The notes: generated from the letters alone by a model not told the origin. 64,000 nt of DNA from Azospirillum lipoferum (GCF_024170005.1 NZ_JALJXJ010000001.1:372001-436000), one strand, 5' to 3'; counted from the stretch's first letter, positions 1-8,256 are shown. Numbers and translations are program-made.

Positions 1-781
1 AAAGCTATAAAAGTATAGTGATTATCATTGCTCCATCGATCACAAGGAGAACGACGCGATGGTCATCAGCTGTCTATACAGATGGTAAAGCGGTTTTCGA
101 TGGATATGGCGTAGTGTGAGCCGAACAAAGTAATCATGCGGCAGAATATTTTAGTTTGAGATTTCTCGTGTTTAACTCTCTGTATAATTCGAGAAAGACC
201 CCTGTACATTTTCGCCTACGTTCAGAATCGCGCGTTATTGTGATTTAATACCTTGGTGGGCAATCCCTTTCCCGGGGGCTGCGACATCCTGCTGGCGCTG
301 CGGAGCAACGGCGCGACCAGTGGAGCCGGGACCAAGGCGAGGCATGCCGTCTTTCATCCGACCTACACAAGCCGGGCCGACTCGCTGACCGAAGGCGCGG
401 CCGAGCAGCTGCTTGCGCATACCGTAACCGGTGCCCGCCTGTGCGAGTGGGTATTGGTCTATAAGCCCTTAAAGTATTCCGATGGGCGTCATTCCGTCTC
501 TCGTGCTTGGCTTGGATTGCAGAGAATAATTTGCAAGAGTGATTGCGAGACGTGGCAATGTAACACTGAATCAGTCCTTGAGATTGGTATTATTTCCGTT
601 GAATACAAATATATCGGAATGGGAGTTTCCTTCTATGGTCTTGGGAGTGCAGGTTCGAATCCTGTTGCTCTGACCAGTACCGGAAGGATTTTTCTTTTCC
701 TGGATCATCGGGTGCCGCCGCGTCATCCAGTCGCCGGACCTTGAACATTGCGAGGGCCGGGCACAGTATCGCGAACTGACA
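1..781. other. Gene-poor, lower-GC stretch at the left edge
   Basis: I see no gene here that I can defend. The first 250 bases are AT-rich and break in all frames. About 250-450 is GC-rich and open on both strands, but the translations match no family I recognise, so it may be a relic of a truncated gene. From 450 to 640 composition falls again. The stretch ends with an isolated tRNA 3' half at 649-676. The mixed composition and tRNA relic suggest the edge of a horizontally acquired segment extending to the left of the window; that part is inference. Confidence 0.5.
649..676 (+). other. Isolated 3' end of a tRNA (T-arm, acceptor strand, CCA)
   Basis: The bases form a T-stem (GCAGG pairing with CCTGT, one G-T wobble) around the canonical TTCGAAT loop, then a seven-base acceptor strand TGCTCTG, discriminator A and encoded CCA. 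No matching 5' acceptor strand (CAGAGCA or a wobble variant), D-arm or anticodon arm lies in the 100 bases upstream, so this is not a complete tRNA. Such partial 3' ends are typically left when a tyrosine recombinase integrates an element into a tRNA gene. The intact partner would lie left of the window. The amino acid identity cannot be read from the fragment. Confidence 0.6.
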
Positions 782-1003
782 TCAGAAACCGCTGTTCTGT
801 CGATCGCTTGCGGTGTGCATCGGTTCTTGCTTCGGTATCCTTGCTCGAGACCTTCCTATTGCCCTCCGGCTTTCGGAAATGAGGGCGCGGGCCATATCCA
901 CCTGTTCTTGTTGTCTGGCGATGATGGTCCGCCGGACCTCCATGTCGAGACGGAACTGGTCCAGCAGTGATGCGAAATCAGGATGTAGTGATTTTTCTCT
1001 CAT
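782..1003 (-). CDS. Small hypothetical protein, 73 aa
   Basis: I do not recognise a family. The reading frame from the ATG at 1003 encodes a short, strongly charged, probably all-helical protein rich in Arg, Gln and Ala across residues 20-55, with heptad-like spacing of hydrophobics that could form an amphipathic helix or short coiled coil. No cysteine pair, signal peptide or membrane segment is visible. Only a weak AAGGG lies just before the ATG, so the start is uncertain, and the frame stays open upstream to 1270. It is isolated between the tRNA relic and the ohr control region. It may be real, because short arginine-rich helical proteins are common in these genomes, or a chance frame. Confidence 0.35.
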   Translation of the reverse strand: MREKSLHPDFASLLDQFRLDMEVRRTIIARQQEQVDMARALISESRRAIGRSRARIPKQEPMHTASDRQNSGF

Positions 1004-1260
1004 CCCTTGAATTATTGGTTGTGCGCTCGTGCCTGCAATTCCCTCAAAGCCGAATGCCGGAAGACGAGCTTGAACGTGGCAGCATTGACCGTCTTTCTTG
1101 CTGACTACGTCCTCCACATCGTTGCACTCCCCTGCATAAAGCCTAGGAAACAACATTCTTGTCTCCTCAACCACCGGCGTGGTGACGCTGATGCGTCGGC
1201 GCCGGTTCGTCTGCGGCCGGGGGAACTCGCGTCGAAATCCTGTGCCATGCGCCAGACGCA

Positions 1261-1320
1261 TTGCGCACAATCGAGTAGCACACGATCAAATGTGTTGCGC
1301 GCAATCGAATTGTGCACAAT
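1261..1320 (+). promoter_or_regulatory. Cluster of three TTGYGCRCAA boxes upstream of ohr (probable OhrR operators)
   Basis: Three related ten-base boxes lie 100-160 bases before the ohr start: TTGCGCACAA at 1261-1270, the perfect palindrome TTGCGCGCAA at 1295-1304, and ATTGTGCACAAT at 1309-1320, also a perfect palindrome. Two are followed by the same TCGA tetranucleotide. MarR-family repressors such as OhrR bind near-palindromic sites in the promoters of ohr genes. With an ohrR-like gene directly downstream of ohr, these are the likely operators. The sequence match and spacing are seen directly; the assignment to OhrR is inference. Confidence 0.6.
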
Positions 1321-1421
1321 AGTCCTTCTTGCGAGATCGATGGGCGCCGGCCGAAGCCGCCGCCCTAGAAGCCAAAATCCTCTACTCCCGAAAATCACCA
1401 CCCAACGAAGGAGCACACGCC

Positions 1422-1841
1422 ATGAAGACCCTGTATTCGACCAAGGTGACCGCCACCGGTGGCCGCGATGGCAAGGCTGTCAGCGAGGATGGTCTGCTGT
1501 CGGTCGCGCTGGCCGCGCCGAAGGAACTCGGCGGCCAGGGTGGCGCCACCAACCCCGAGCAGCTGTTCGCCGCCGGCTATTCCGCCTGCTTCATCGGCGC
1601 CATCAAGTTCGTCGGCAACCGCGACAAGATCGCCGTCCCGGCCGATCTGACGGTGAACGCCAAGGTCGGCATCGGTGCCCGCGACGACGGCGAGGGTTTC
1701 GGGCTGACGGTCGACTTCGTGGTCTCGCTGCCGGGCATGGACAAGGCCGCCGCCGAGGATCTGCTGGCCCGCGCCCACAAGGTCTGCCCCTACAGCCACG
1801 CCACCAAGGGCAACATCCCGGTCACCACGACCGTTGCTTAA
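1422..1841 (+). CDS. ohr: Organic hydroperoxide resistance protein Ohr (OsmC family)
   Basis: Ohr is a cytosolic thiol peroxidase that reduces organic and fatty-acid hydroperoxides, normally with a lipoylated protein as reductant. The 139-residue length is typical. Both catalytic cysteines are present: Cys56 in the YSACF segment and Cys122 in the KVCPYS segment; the conserved NPEQL stretch lies near residue 45. The ATG at 1422 is preceded by AAGGAG about nine bases upstream. The gene is preceded by three palindromic boxes and followed by a convincing ohrR, so it is probably derepressed by organic peroxides. Nothing looks unusual in the coding sequence. Confidence 0.95.
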   Translation: MKTLYSTKVTATGGRDGKAVSEDGLLSVALAAPKELGGQGGATNPEQLFAAGYSACFIGAIKFVGNRDKIAVPADLTVNAKVGIGARDDGEGFGLTVDFVVSLPGMDKAAAEDLLARAHKVCPYSHATKGNIPVTTTVA

Positions 1842-1908
1842 GGATGGGACCTGAGAATATCGCCTGAGGCGAAAAGTCTTCGGCATTGCGCCGCCGGGCT
1901 GTTGCGCG

Positions 1909-1931
1909 CGATTGTGCAGGGCGCACGATCG
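1909..1931 (+). promoter_or_regulatory. Imperfect inverted repeat before ohrR (possible second operator)
   Basis: CGATTGTGC at 1909-1917 pairs with GCACGATCG at 1923-1931 with one mismatch, and it overlaps a TTGCGCGCGA sequence resembling the boxes upstream of ohr. Its position 47 bases before the ohrR ATG would fit autoregulation of ohrR. The half-sites are less symmetrical than those upstream of ohr. Confidence 0.4.
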
Positions 1932-1977
1932 ACACGCGGCATTCCGGCGGCGCGCCGCTTTCCAAGGGTCTGACATC

Positions 1978-2433
1978 ATGGCAGCCGACAAGGACGACCC
2001 GCTTCTGCTCTCCAACCAAGCCTGCTTCGCGCTCTATTCGGCAAATCTGGCGATGAGCCGGGTTTATCGGCCGATGCTGGAGAAGCTTGGCCTGACCTAT
2101 CCGCAGTATCTGATCATGCTGCTGCTGTGGGAGGAAGACGGGCAGTCGATGAAGCTGCTCGGCGAGCGGCTGGGGCTGGACAGCGGCACGCTGACTCCGC
2201 TGTTGAAGCGGATGGAAGGGCAGAGGCTGGTGACCCGCAGCCGTGATCCGCAGGACGAGCGGCTGGTGCGCATCGGCCTGACCGCCGAAGGGGCGGCTCT
2301 GCGGGCACAGGCGGAATGTCTGCCGACGCACATCGCCGCCGCTGCCGGCAGCTCGGCTGGCGAGTTGATGTCGCTCCGCGAAGCGCTGCTGCGGCTGCGC
2401 GATGACCTGAATCGGGCCGCGGATCAGAACTGA
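1978..2433 (+). CDS. ohrR: MarR-family organic peroxide sensor OhrR
   Basis: OhrR represses ohr until its N-terminal cysteine is oxidised by organic peroxides. This 151-residue protein shows the hallmarks: the redox cysteine Cys16 in a LSNQACFALY context, the conserved LTYPQYLIMLLLWE helix at about residues 40-53, and the winged-helix segment with LDSGTLTPLLKRME at about 71-84 followed by a DERLVRI wing. It closely resembles the one-Cys OhrR of Bacillus by eye. It lies 136 bases downstream of ohr in the same direction. The ATG at 1978 was chosen because the homologous N-terminus starts there; upstream in-frame sequence looks non-coding. Confidence 0.92.
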   Translation: MAADKDDPLLLSNQACFALYSANLAMSRVYRPMLEKLGLTYPQYLIMLLLWEEDGQSMKLLGERLGLDSGTLTPLLKRMEGQRLVTRSRDPQDERLVRIGLTAEGAALRAQAECLPTHIAAAAGSSAGELMSLREALLRLRDDLNRAADQN

Positions 2434-2521
2434 AGGGGGCCGATCCCCGCGAAAGGGGCTGGAAATCGGCGGCGGGAGAGCCTTTTCTATCCGGCAGCTC
2501 TTCCGATCGAAGGTTTCTGCC

Positions 2522-3124
2522 GTGAGCCCTGCCCTGAATGACGACCGTCTCCGCCTTCGTTCGGCCGATGCCGACGACGCGCCGGAACTGGCGCGGCTGA
2601 TCGATATTGCCGGGGGCGGGGTCTATGAATTTCTGCTCGACGGGCTGATGCCGGGAATGACGGCAGCGGAGATGCTGGTGCCGGGGCTGGCCGGGCGCAG
2701 CGGGTCGCTGTCGCACCGGCAGAGCGGCGTGGCGGAGCTGGATGGGCGGGTGGTCGGCATCGCCCACGGCTATCCAACCGACTGGATCCGAACGGAGGAT
2801 TACAGCGGCCTGCCGCCCGACCGTGTTGCCCATATGGCTGAATTCTCCGAAACGCTGGATTGGGGAAGCTATTTCCTGTCGGCCATTGCGGTCGATCCCG
2901 ACATGCGGCGGCAGGGGATCGCCGGGCGGCTGCTCGGCTGGTTCTATGACCGGGCACGTACCGGCGGCTTCGACCGCGTCACCCTGCATGTCTGGGCCGA
3001 CAATGAACCGGCCCTCCGCCTTTATGCCGGCGAGGGATTCGAGGAGATCGGCCGCGCCGCCATCCCCTGGCACCCCCGGCTGCCGCACCAGGGTGGCAGC
3101 ATCCTGATGCGGCGTTACCTGTGA
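2522..3124 (+). CDS. GNAT-family N-acetyltransferase
   Basis: A 200-residue GCN5-related acetyltransferase that would transfer acetyl from acetyl-CoA to an unidentified amine. Acetyl-CoA motif A is clear: a beta strand (FLSAIAVD), then RRQGIAGRL at about 129-137, the pyrophosphate-binding turn. Motif B follows, with a VTLHVWADNEPALRLYAGEGF-like stretch (split in the usual N..A..LY..GF pattern) at about 155-175. The start is a GTG. Its stop overlaps the 3' end of the convergent hydrolase by ten bases. The substrate cannot be deduced. Confidence 0.85.
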   Translation: MSPALNDDRLRLRSADADDAPELARLIDIAGGGVYEFLLDGLMPGMTAAEMLVPGLAGRSGSLSHRQSGVAELDGRVVGIAHGYPTDWIRTEDYSGLPPDRVAHMAEFSETLDWGSYFLSAIAVDPDMRRQGIAGRLLGWFYDRARTGGFDRVTLHVWADNEPALRLYAGEGFEEIGRAAIPWHPRLPHQGGSILMRRYL

Positions 3125-4095
3125 GCGGCGATCTGGCGGGCGGCCTTTTCGGCTGACAGCTCGTCGATCCGGCGCACCACCAGTTCCGGATCGGCGTAAT
3201 GCACCATATGGCCGGACTCCGGCACCCAGTGCAGCGTGCTGTCGGGCAGAACGTGGTGAAGCCGGCCGCTCTGTTCCTCCTGCTCCACCACGCGGTCGTG
3301 ATGGCCGGCGAAGATCGCCACCGGGACCGCCACCTCGGCATAGCGGTGCTGCAAGCGCTCGGCGGCGGGTACCATCGTGATGCCGTCCTGGGCATTGGCA
3401 CGCAGCTGGCCCGGGCGGGTGGTCAGGGCGGCGGGGAAACTCTCTGTCAGGTGATCCGGCACCGGGCGCGGCGAGAACAGCGTCTTCAGCAGTCCCGGCA
3501 TCATCGCCTTGGAAACGGGCGGTGACAGGGTGTGGCGCAGCAGGTTGCCCAGCACCGGCGTCGCCAATGGCGACACCAGAACTGCGTCCACCCGCTTGGT
3601 CGGGAAATAATAGCCGGCCAGCAGTACCAGCCCCTTCACCGTACGGGGATGGTCGAGCGCCAGGGCCAGGGCCACCAGGGTGGCATAGGAATGGCCGACC
3701 ACCACGGCCTTCTCAATGTTCAGCGCGGCGAAGGCTTGGGCCAGCAGATCGGCCTGATCCTCCGGCGTCCAATCCCGATCATGCGGGCGGTCGCTGTGGC
3801 CCATGCCAGGGCGGTCGAAGGCGATTACCCGATGGCTCTGCGCGAGCCGCTGGAACAGTCCGCTCGCCAGCGAATCGCCAAGGGCGGAGACGTTGCCGTG
3901 CACAAGCACGACCGGCGGGCCTTCGCCGGCCTCCATGTAATGCAGGCGAACACCGTCAACGATGAGGAAACGGCCTTCCGGGGGGTAGCGGCGCTCGGCT
4001 GCCCGCGCCGCCAGGGTGTTGGCGACGGCCAGCCCGCCCAGGGTCAGCGCGGTGAGGCCCAGGGTCCTGAGGATGGTGGAGCGGCGGTCGGTCAT
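3115..4095 (-). CDS. Alpha/beta hydrolase with N-terminal membrane anchor or signal
   Basis: A 326-residue alpha/beta hydrolase. A hydrophobic stretch at residues 9-30 after MTDRRS looks like an uncleaved anchor or signal peptide. The fold is evident from the oxyanion motif VLVHGN at about 63-68, the nucleophile elbow GHSYA with Ser136, an acid in a FAGHHDRVV segment, and a late His in ESGHMVHY. Such proteins include lipases, epoxide hydrolases and haloalkane dehalogenases, and the substrate is not evident. The ATG at 4095 starts the hydrophobic segment; the frame extends upstream without homology. It converges on the GNAT gene with a short 3' overlap. Confidence 0.85.
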   Translation of the reverse strand: MTDRRSTILRTLGLTALTLGGLAVANTLAARAAERRYPPEGRFLIVDGVRLHYMEAGEGPPVVLVHGNVSALGDSLASGLFQRLAQSHRVIAFDRPGMGHSDRPHDRDWTPEDQADLLAQAFAALNIEKAVVVGHSYATLVALALALDHPRTVKGLVLLAGYYFPTKRVDAVLVSPLATPVLGNLLRHTLSPPVSKAMMPGLLKTLFSPRPVPDHLTESFPAALTTRPGQLRANAQDGITMVPAAERLQHRYAEVAVPVAIFAGHHDRVVEQEEQSGRLHHVLPDSTLHWVPESGHMVHYADPELVVRRIDELSAEKAARQIAAHR

Positions 4096-4213
4096 GGCAG
4101 TGGTCCTCTCAGGCTGCTGCTGCGGCGCAGCATCGTGAGGGGACAACCGGGGGCGGGGGGAAGGGTTCCCAGGATGGGGCTTTTTGCCCTCTCCCCAACC
4201 CTTCCCCACACCT

Positions 4214-5146
4214 TCACTTACCCGCCTTCAACTGCTCCCGCGTCAGCCAGAACACCTCACCAAAGCTGTTGGCGGTTTGCAGCCACAGGAAGTCGAGATG
4301 CGGATACTCCGCCTCCAGGATTTCACGGCCGGTGCCGAACTCGCACAGCAGGCCGCCTTCCGGGGTCAGGTGCTTGGGTGCTTCCTTCAGGATGCGGCGG
4401 ACGATGTCCAGCCCGTCGGCGCCGCCGGCCAGCGCCATCTCCGGCTCGGCACGGAATTCCAGCGGCAGCAGGTCCATCGATTCGGCGTCGACATAGGGCG
4501 GGTTGGTGATGATGACGTCGTACTTGCGCGTCTTCAACGGGGCGAACAGGTCGCCGTGATGCAGGGTGATGCGGTCCTCGAAGCCGCTGTCGGCGACGTT
4601 GCGCTTCGCCACCTCAAGCGCGTCGGGCGACAGGTCGACAGCGTCGACCTGGGCTTCGGGGAAGATGCGGGCGGCGAGGATGGCGAGGCAGCCGGAGCCG
4701 GTGCACAGGTCCAGCACCCGCTCGACCGAGGTCGGATCCTCCACCAGCGTGAAGTCGTCGCCGCCGAACAGGTCGGAGAACAGCAGCTCGCCGATGTAGG
4801 AGCGGGGAACGATCACCCGCTCGTCCACATAGAAGGGGATGCCCTGGATATAGGCCTTGTTCAGCAGGTAGGGCGCCGGTTTGCGGGTATCGATTCGGGC
4901 ATGGAGGATCCCCGCCACCGCCTCGCGCTCCGCCGCGGTCAGCCGGGCATCCAGATAGGGGTCGAGCTGGTCGACCGGCAGGTGCAGCGTCTCCAGCACC
5001 AGGAACACCGCCTCGTCGAAGGCCGTGGTGGTGCCGTGGCCGTAATCCAGATCGGCCTCGTTGAAGCGGCTGACGCCGTAGCGCAGGAAATCGCGGATCG
5101 TCTTCAGCTCGGCGGCCGCGGCTGCTGCGGTGTGTTTGGTGGTCAC
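4214..5146 (-). CDS. prmB: Ribosomal protein L3 N5-glutamine methyltransferase PrmB
   Basis: A class I SAM-dependent methyltransferase that methylates the amide of a glutamine in ribosomal protein L3. Within 310 residues it has SAM motif I (DLCTGSGCLA at about 146-155), an acidic motif II (VDLSPDALEVAK) and the catalytic NPPY at 215-218, diagnostic of glutamine N5-methyltransferases. The preceding VIVPRSYIGELL segment distinguishes PrmB from the release-factor enzyme PrmC, which has a P-R-P-E-T-E type sequence there. The start is a GTG at 5146, about where PrmB proteins begin. It is co-oriented with arsC, 38 bases downstream of it. Confidence 0.93.
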   Translation of the reverse strand: MTTKHTAAAAAAELKTIRDFLRYGVSRFNEADLDYGHGTTTAFDEAVFLVLETLHLPVDQLDPYLDARLTAAEREAVAGILHARIDTRKPAPYLLNKAYIQGIPFYVDERVIVPRSYIGELLFSDLFGGDDFTLVEDPTSVERVLDLCTGSGCLAILAARIFPEAQVDAVDLSPDALEVAKRNVADSGFEDRITLHHGDLFAPLKTRKYDVIITNPPYVDAESMDLLPLEFRAEPEMALAGGADGLDIVRRILKEAPKHLTPEGGLLCEFGTGREILEAEYPHLDFLWLQTANSFGEVFWLTREQLKAGK

Positions 5147-5184
5147 GGGCGGCGGACTCCGGTCAGGGGCGGGGAGGTGGGGGG

Positions 5185-5526
5185 TCAGAGCAGGTCCAGG
5201 ACCGACTCCGGCGGGCGGCCGACGCGGGCGCGGTCGCCCTTGACCACGATGGGGCGCTCGATGGCGGCTGGGTTGGCGGACAGGGCGGCGACCAGCGCCT
5301 CGCCGTCCAGATCCTTGGCGATGCCGGCCTCGGCCGCTTCCTTGGCGCGGGTGATGTCGCGCGGACCCTTGCCCAGCTTGGCGAGGATGGCTGACAGCTC
5401 CGCCGCGCTGGGCGGGGTCTTCAGATACTCGATCACCGTCGGCTCGACGCCGCGGGAGCGCAGAAGCTCCAGCGTCTCGCGCGATTTGCTGCAACGCGGG
5501 TTGTGATAGATCGTCACGTCGCTCAT
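5185..5526 (-). CDS. arsC: Glutaredoxin-type arsenate reductase ArsC
   Basis: ArsC reduces arsenate to arsenite using glutathione and glutaredoxin. The 113-residue protein has the thioredoxin-like start with the single catalytic Cys12 in HNPRCSKSR and arginines at 60, 91 and 104, close to those that bind the arsenate oxyanion in E. coli ArsC. The RPIVV segment at 91-95 is typical. No arsB, arsH or arsR lies nearby, so it may serve general redox roles, as many stand-alone ArsC-like proteins do. It is transcribed towards prmB and divergently from serA, with 226 bases between. Confidence 0.9.
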   Translation of the reverse strand: MSDVTIYHNPRCSKSRETLELLRSRGVEPTVIEYLKTPPSAAELSAILAKLGKGPRDITRAKEAAEAGIAKDLDGEALVAALSANPAAIERPIVVKGDRARVGRPPESVLDLL

Positions 5527-5752
5527 GGCAGGCTTTCCAGGTTTGAAGAGCGGTCAGACTGATACACCCAACCCGCGTTGCGCGCCAATCCGGCATGCGG
5601 AAACGGACGCCGCGGCGCAACATCCCTCAGGTGACAAGGGCCGGCTTTGGTATTATTTTGCGCGCTCGCTTTTCCGAAGGGCCCAAACGCGCCGTATCCC
5701 GGTGGGCGGGCCTTCACGGAACAGAACCGATGCCCAGATACGGAAGCCGGCC

Positions 5753-6997
5753 GTGACCAAGCTCTCGCTCTCCAAGGACAAGATCAACATCCTTCTTCTG
5801 GAAGGTGTCCACGACAACGCCATCGACGAGCTGGCCCGCGGCGGCTACGCCTCCGTCGAGCGGCTGCCGCGCGCGCTGGACGAGTCCGAGTTGCTGGAGC
5901 GCATCGGCTCGGTCCACATCCTGGGCATCCGCTCGCGCACCCATCTGACCGCCAAGGTGTTCGAGGCGGCGCAGAAGCTGATCACCGTCGGCTGCTTCTG
6001 CATCGGCACCAACCAGGTCGACCTGAAGGCGGCGCGTCGCAGCGGCATCCCGGTGTTCAACGCCCCCTATTCCAACACCCGGTCGGTGGCGGAACTGGTG
6101 ATCGGCGAGATCATCATGCTGATGCGCGGCATCTTCGAGAAGTCGCAGCTGGTCCATGGCGGCGGCTGGATGAAGTCGGCCAAGGACTCCTACGAGATCC
6201 GTGGCAAGACGCTGGGTATCGTCGGCTACGGCCATATCGGCACCCAGGTGTCGATCCTGGCCGAAGCGATGGGCATGCAGGTCCGCTTCTACGACACCGT
6301 GCGCAAGCTGGCGCTCGGCAATGCACGCGCCTGCGACTCGCTGGAAGAGCTGCTGTCGGTGTCCGACGTGGTGACCCTGCATGTGCCGGACACCCCGCAG
6401 ACCCGCAACATGATCGGCGAGCGTGAGCTGGCGGCCATGAAGAAGGGCAGCCACCTGATCAACGCCGCCCGCGGGCAGGTGGTGGAGATCGAGGCGCTGG
6501 CCGCCGCGATGAACTCCGGCCACATCCTGGGTGCGGCCATCGACGTCTTCCCGGTCGAGCCCGGCTCGGACAAGGAAGAGTTCCAGAGCGCGCTGCGCGG
6601 CATCAAGACCGCCATCCTGACCCCGCACATCGGCGGGTCGACGATGGAGGCGCAGGCCAACATCGGCACCGAGGTGGCGCAGAAGCTGATCGAGTATTCG
6701 GACAACGGCTCCACCGTCGGCGCGGTCAACTTCCCGCAGGTGGCGCTGCCGGTACAGGCCGGCTGCACCCGCTTCCTGCACGTCCACGAGAATCGTCCGG
6801 GCATCCTGCGCAAGGTGAACGAGGTGTTCTCCGGCCGCGACCTGAATATCGCCGCCCAATATCTCCAGACCGATCCGGAGCTGGGCTATGTGGTGGTGGA
6901 CGTCAACGGCGACGTCGACGAGATGGAGGTCGCCAACGACCTGCGCGCCATCGAAGGCACGCTGAAGGCGCGCTTCCTGTTCCCTTCTCAGCATTGA
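5753..6997 (+). CDS. serA: D-3-phosphoglycerate dehydrogenase SerA (E. coli type)
   Basis: SerA catalyses the first committed step of serine synthesis, oxidising 3-phosphoglycerate to phosphohydroxypyruvate. This 414-residue version follows the E. coli enzyme closely: the start SLSKDKI..LLLEGVH, the GCFCIGTNQVDL stretch at about 80-91, the Rossmann glycine loop VGYGHIG at 157-163, the INAARGQVV loop with catalytic Arg, the late catalytic His in PHIGGST, and a C-terminal ACT domain from about residue 340 that binds serine for feedback control. I chose the GTG at 5753 because it matches the known N-terminus; the upstream frame is leader sequence. A hairpin follows the stop. Confidence 0.95.
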   Translation: MTKLSLSKDKINILLLEGVHDNAIDELARGGYASVERLPRALDESELLERIGSVHILGIRSRTHLTAKVFEAAQKLITVGCFCIGTNQVDLKAARRSGIPVFNAPYSNTRSVAELVIGEIIMLMRGIFEKSQLVHGGGWMKSAKDSYEIRGKTLGIVGYGHIGTQVSILAEAMGMQVRFYDTVRKLALGNARACDSLEELLSVSDVVTLHVPDTPQTRNMIGERELAAMKKGSHLINAARGQVVEIEALAAAMNSGHILGAAIDVFPVEPGSDKEEFQSALRGIKTAILTPHIGGSTMEAQANIGTEVAQKLIEYSDNGSTVGAVNFPQVALPVQAGCTRFLHVHENRPGILRKVNEVFSGRDLNIAAQYLQTDPELGYVVVDVNGDVDEMEVANDLRAIEGTLKARFLFPSQH

Positions 6998-7005
6998 GGG
7001 GGCGG

Positions 7006-7033
7006 GGCGCCACCGGCAACTCGCGGTGGCGCC
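7006..7033 (+). terminator. Stem-loop after serA
   Basis: A perfect 10-bp stem (GGCGCCACCG with CGGTGGCGCC) closes an eight-base loop, starting 8 bases after the serA stop. It is followed by TCCTCC rather than a T-run, so intrinsic termination may be weak. Confidence 0.55.
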
Positions 7034-7096
7034 TCCTCCATATCTCCCGCCGCCAAATCTCTTGTGGGCGAACGGTTTCCCGGTAACAGTGCTGGA

Positions 7097-7819
7097 ATGA
7101 CCGTTCGCCTCCTGTTCCTCGCCCTTCTGGGTATGCTGCTGGCAGCCTCGCCGGCTGCGGCTCAATCCAATGGCTGCGCCGGCTTTCCGCCGGCCAAGCT
7201 GGACCTCGACACCGTGCTGGTGCCGATTCAGCGCGATGACGCGCTGACGATCGCGCAGCTCACCCGGTTGCCGGGACGCACACCGGGACCGGTCAGCGCG
7301 GCCGACAGCCATGTGCTGGGGCTGACCCAGGCGCGCTATGGCGAACAGTCCCAGGTATCGGCCCTGTTCAAGGCGATGGGCGACGGAACCTATTGCGCAT
7401 CGGCCAGTGCGCTGACCATCAGCTTCGGTTTCCAGCAGCGCATCGTCCATGTCGCCAGGGAGATCCCAGCCAATTCCTGCCTGTATGGCGAGGTTCTGGC
7501 GCATGAGATGCGTCACGTCGCGGTGGACGAGGCTCTGCTGCGCGAGACGATGCCGCAGGTCCGTAGCCGGCTTGAACAGGTGATCGCGGAGATGACGCCG
7601 GTCCGCTCCCGCAGCCAGTCGCAGGCAATGGCGGCGATCCGCCGGCCGCTCGAATCGGCGATGCGGCGGATCATGCAGGATTTCGGCCGCGAGCGCGACC
7701 GCCGGCAGGCCCAGGTCGACACGGTGGAGGAGTACGAGCGGGTCAGCCGGGTCTGCAATGGCGAAGCCCGCAACTATCTACCGAAACCCGCCACGCGGCG
7801 GACCGTTCGCCAGGGCTGA
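7097..7819 (+). CDS. Secreted protein with HExxH motif (possible zinc metallopeptidase)
   Basis: A 240-residue protein with a clean signal peptide (hydrophobic residues 4-20, cleavage after AAA-Q near 23). The mature part contains HEMRH at 136-140, matching the HExxH zinc-binding and catalytic motif, preceded by a YGEVLA helix and followed by an acidic VAVDEALL helix that could give a third ligand. Four cysteines (27, 100, 128 and one near 225) could pair in the periplasm. The C-terminal third is a long charged helix rich in Arg and Gln. I do not recognise a named family. The ATG at 7097 begins the signal peptide directly. Peptidase activity is inference from one motif. Confidence 0.6.
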   Translation: MTVRLLFLALLGMLLAASPAAAQSNGCAGFPPAKLDLDTVLVPIQRDDALTIAQLTRLPGRTPGPVSAADSHVLGLTQARYGEQSQVSALFKAMGDGTYCASASALTISFGFQQRIVHVAREIPANSCLYGEVLAHEMRHVAVDEALLRETMPQVRSRLEQVIAEMTPVRSRSQSQAMAAIRRPLESAMRRIMQDFGRERDRRQAQVDTVEEYERVSRVCNGEARNYLPKPATRRTVRQG

Positions 7820-7826
7820 AGAGTCC

Positions 7827-8204
7827 TCAGCGCTTGCGCCGCCGCCGGTCGGTGGCGTGGCCGTCGATAAACTCCGGCGGCTTGCGGCGGACCCAGCCGA
7901 TGAAGGCGGCGATGTCGGGATGGCCGCGCAGGGCGTCGATCTCGTGATACTGGTCGCGCAGTTGCTGTTCGGTCAGCACCGCGTGGATCTTCGCATGGCA
8001 GATGCGGTGCATCGTCACCGTATCCCGCCCGCCATAGGTGCGGGGGACGAGATGGTGTTCGTTCAGACTGGCGCCCGGCACCATCGGCCGGCCGCAGAGC
8101 GGGCAGGCGGGATGATCCTCTTCCTGTCGGGTGCCGGCGATGGTGATGGGCGGGGGTGGCAGGCGGCGCATGGTGTCCGGGGCAGGGTGCGTGCCGAGCG
8201 ACAT
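7827..8204 (-). CDS. HNH-endonuclease-like protein
   Basis: A 125-residue protein with an HNH/beta-beta-alpha-metal arrangement: a zinc knuckle C-P-L-C at 34-37, the NEHHLVPRTYGG segment with His50-His51 at the active site, and a second cluster with Cys69, His70 and His74 (MHRICHAKIH). Stand-alone proteins of this short type are widespread in proteobacteria, and their DNA targets are unknown. It ends eight bases from the convergent HExxH gene. Several in-frame ATGs exist between 8204 and 8228; I chose 8204, keeping the basic N-terminus short. No phage or restriction genes are adjacent. Confidence 0.7.
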   Translation of the reverse strand: MSLGTHPAPDTMRRLPPPPITIAGTRQEEDHPACPLCGRPMVPGASLNEHHLVPRTYGGRDTVTMHRICHAKIHAVLTEQQLRDQYHEIDALRGHPDIAAFIGWVRRKPPEFIDGHATDRRRRKR

Positions 8205-8256
8205 GATGATATGGCGCGATCCCGCCATCCGGAAAGCCGCTGCCGGGAAGCCGCCT

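Noticed and set aside
253..744. 163-codon frame at the left edge
   Set aside because: Runs through the isolated tRNA end, changes composition along its length, and resembles no family; treated as non-coding.
1007..1867. 286-codon frame overlapping ohr
   Set aside because: Out of frame with ohr, which has both catalytic cysteines; the translation turns Arg/Gly-rich inside the real gene.
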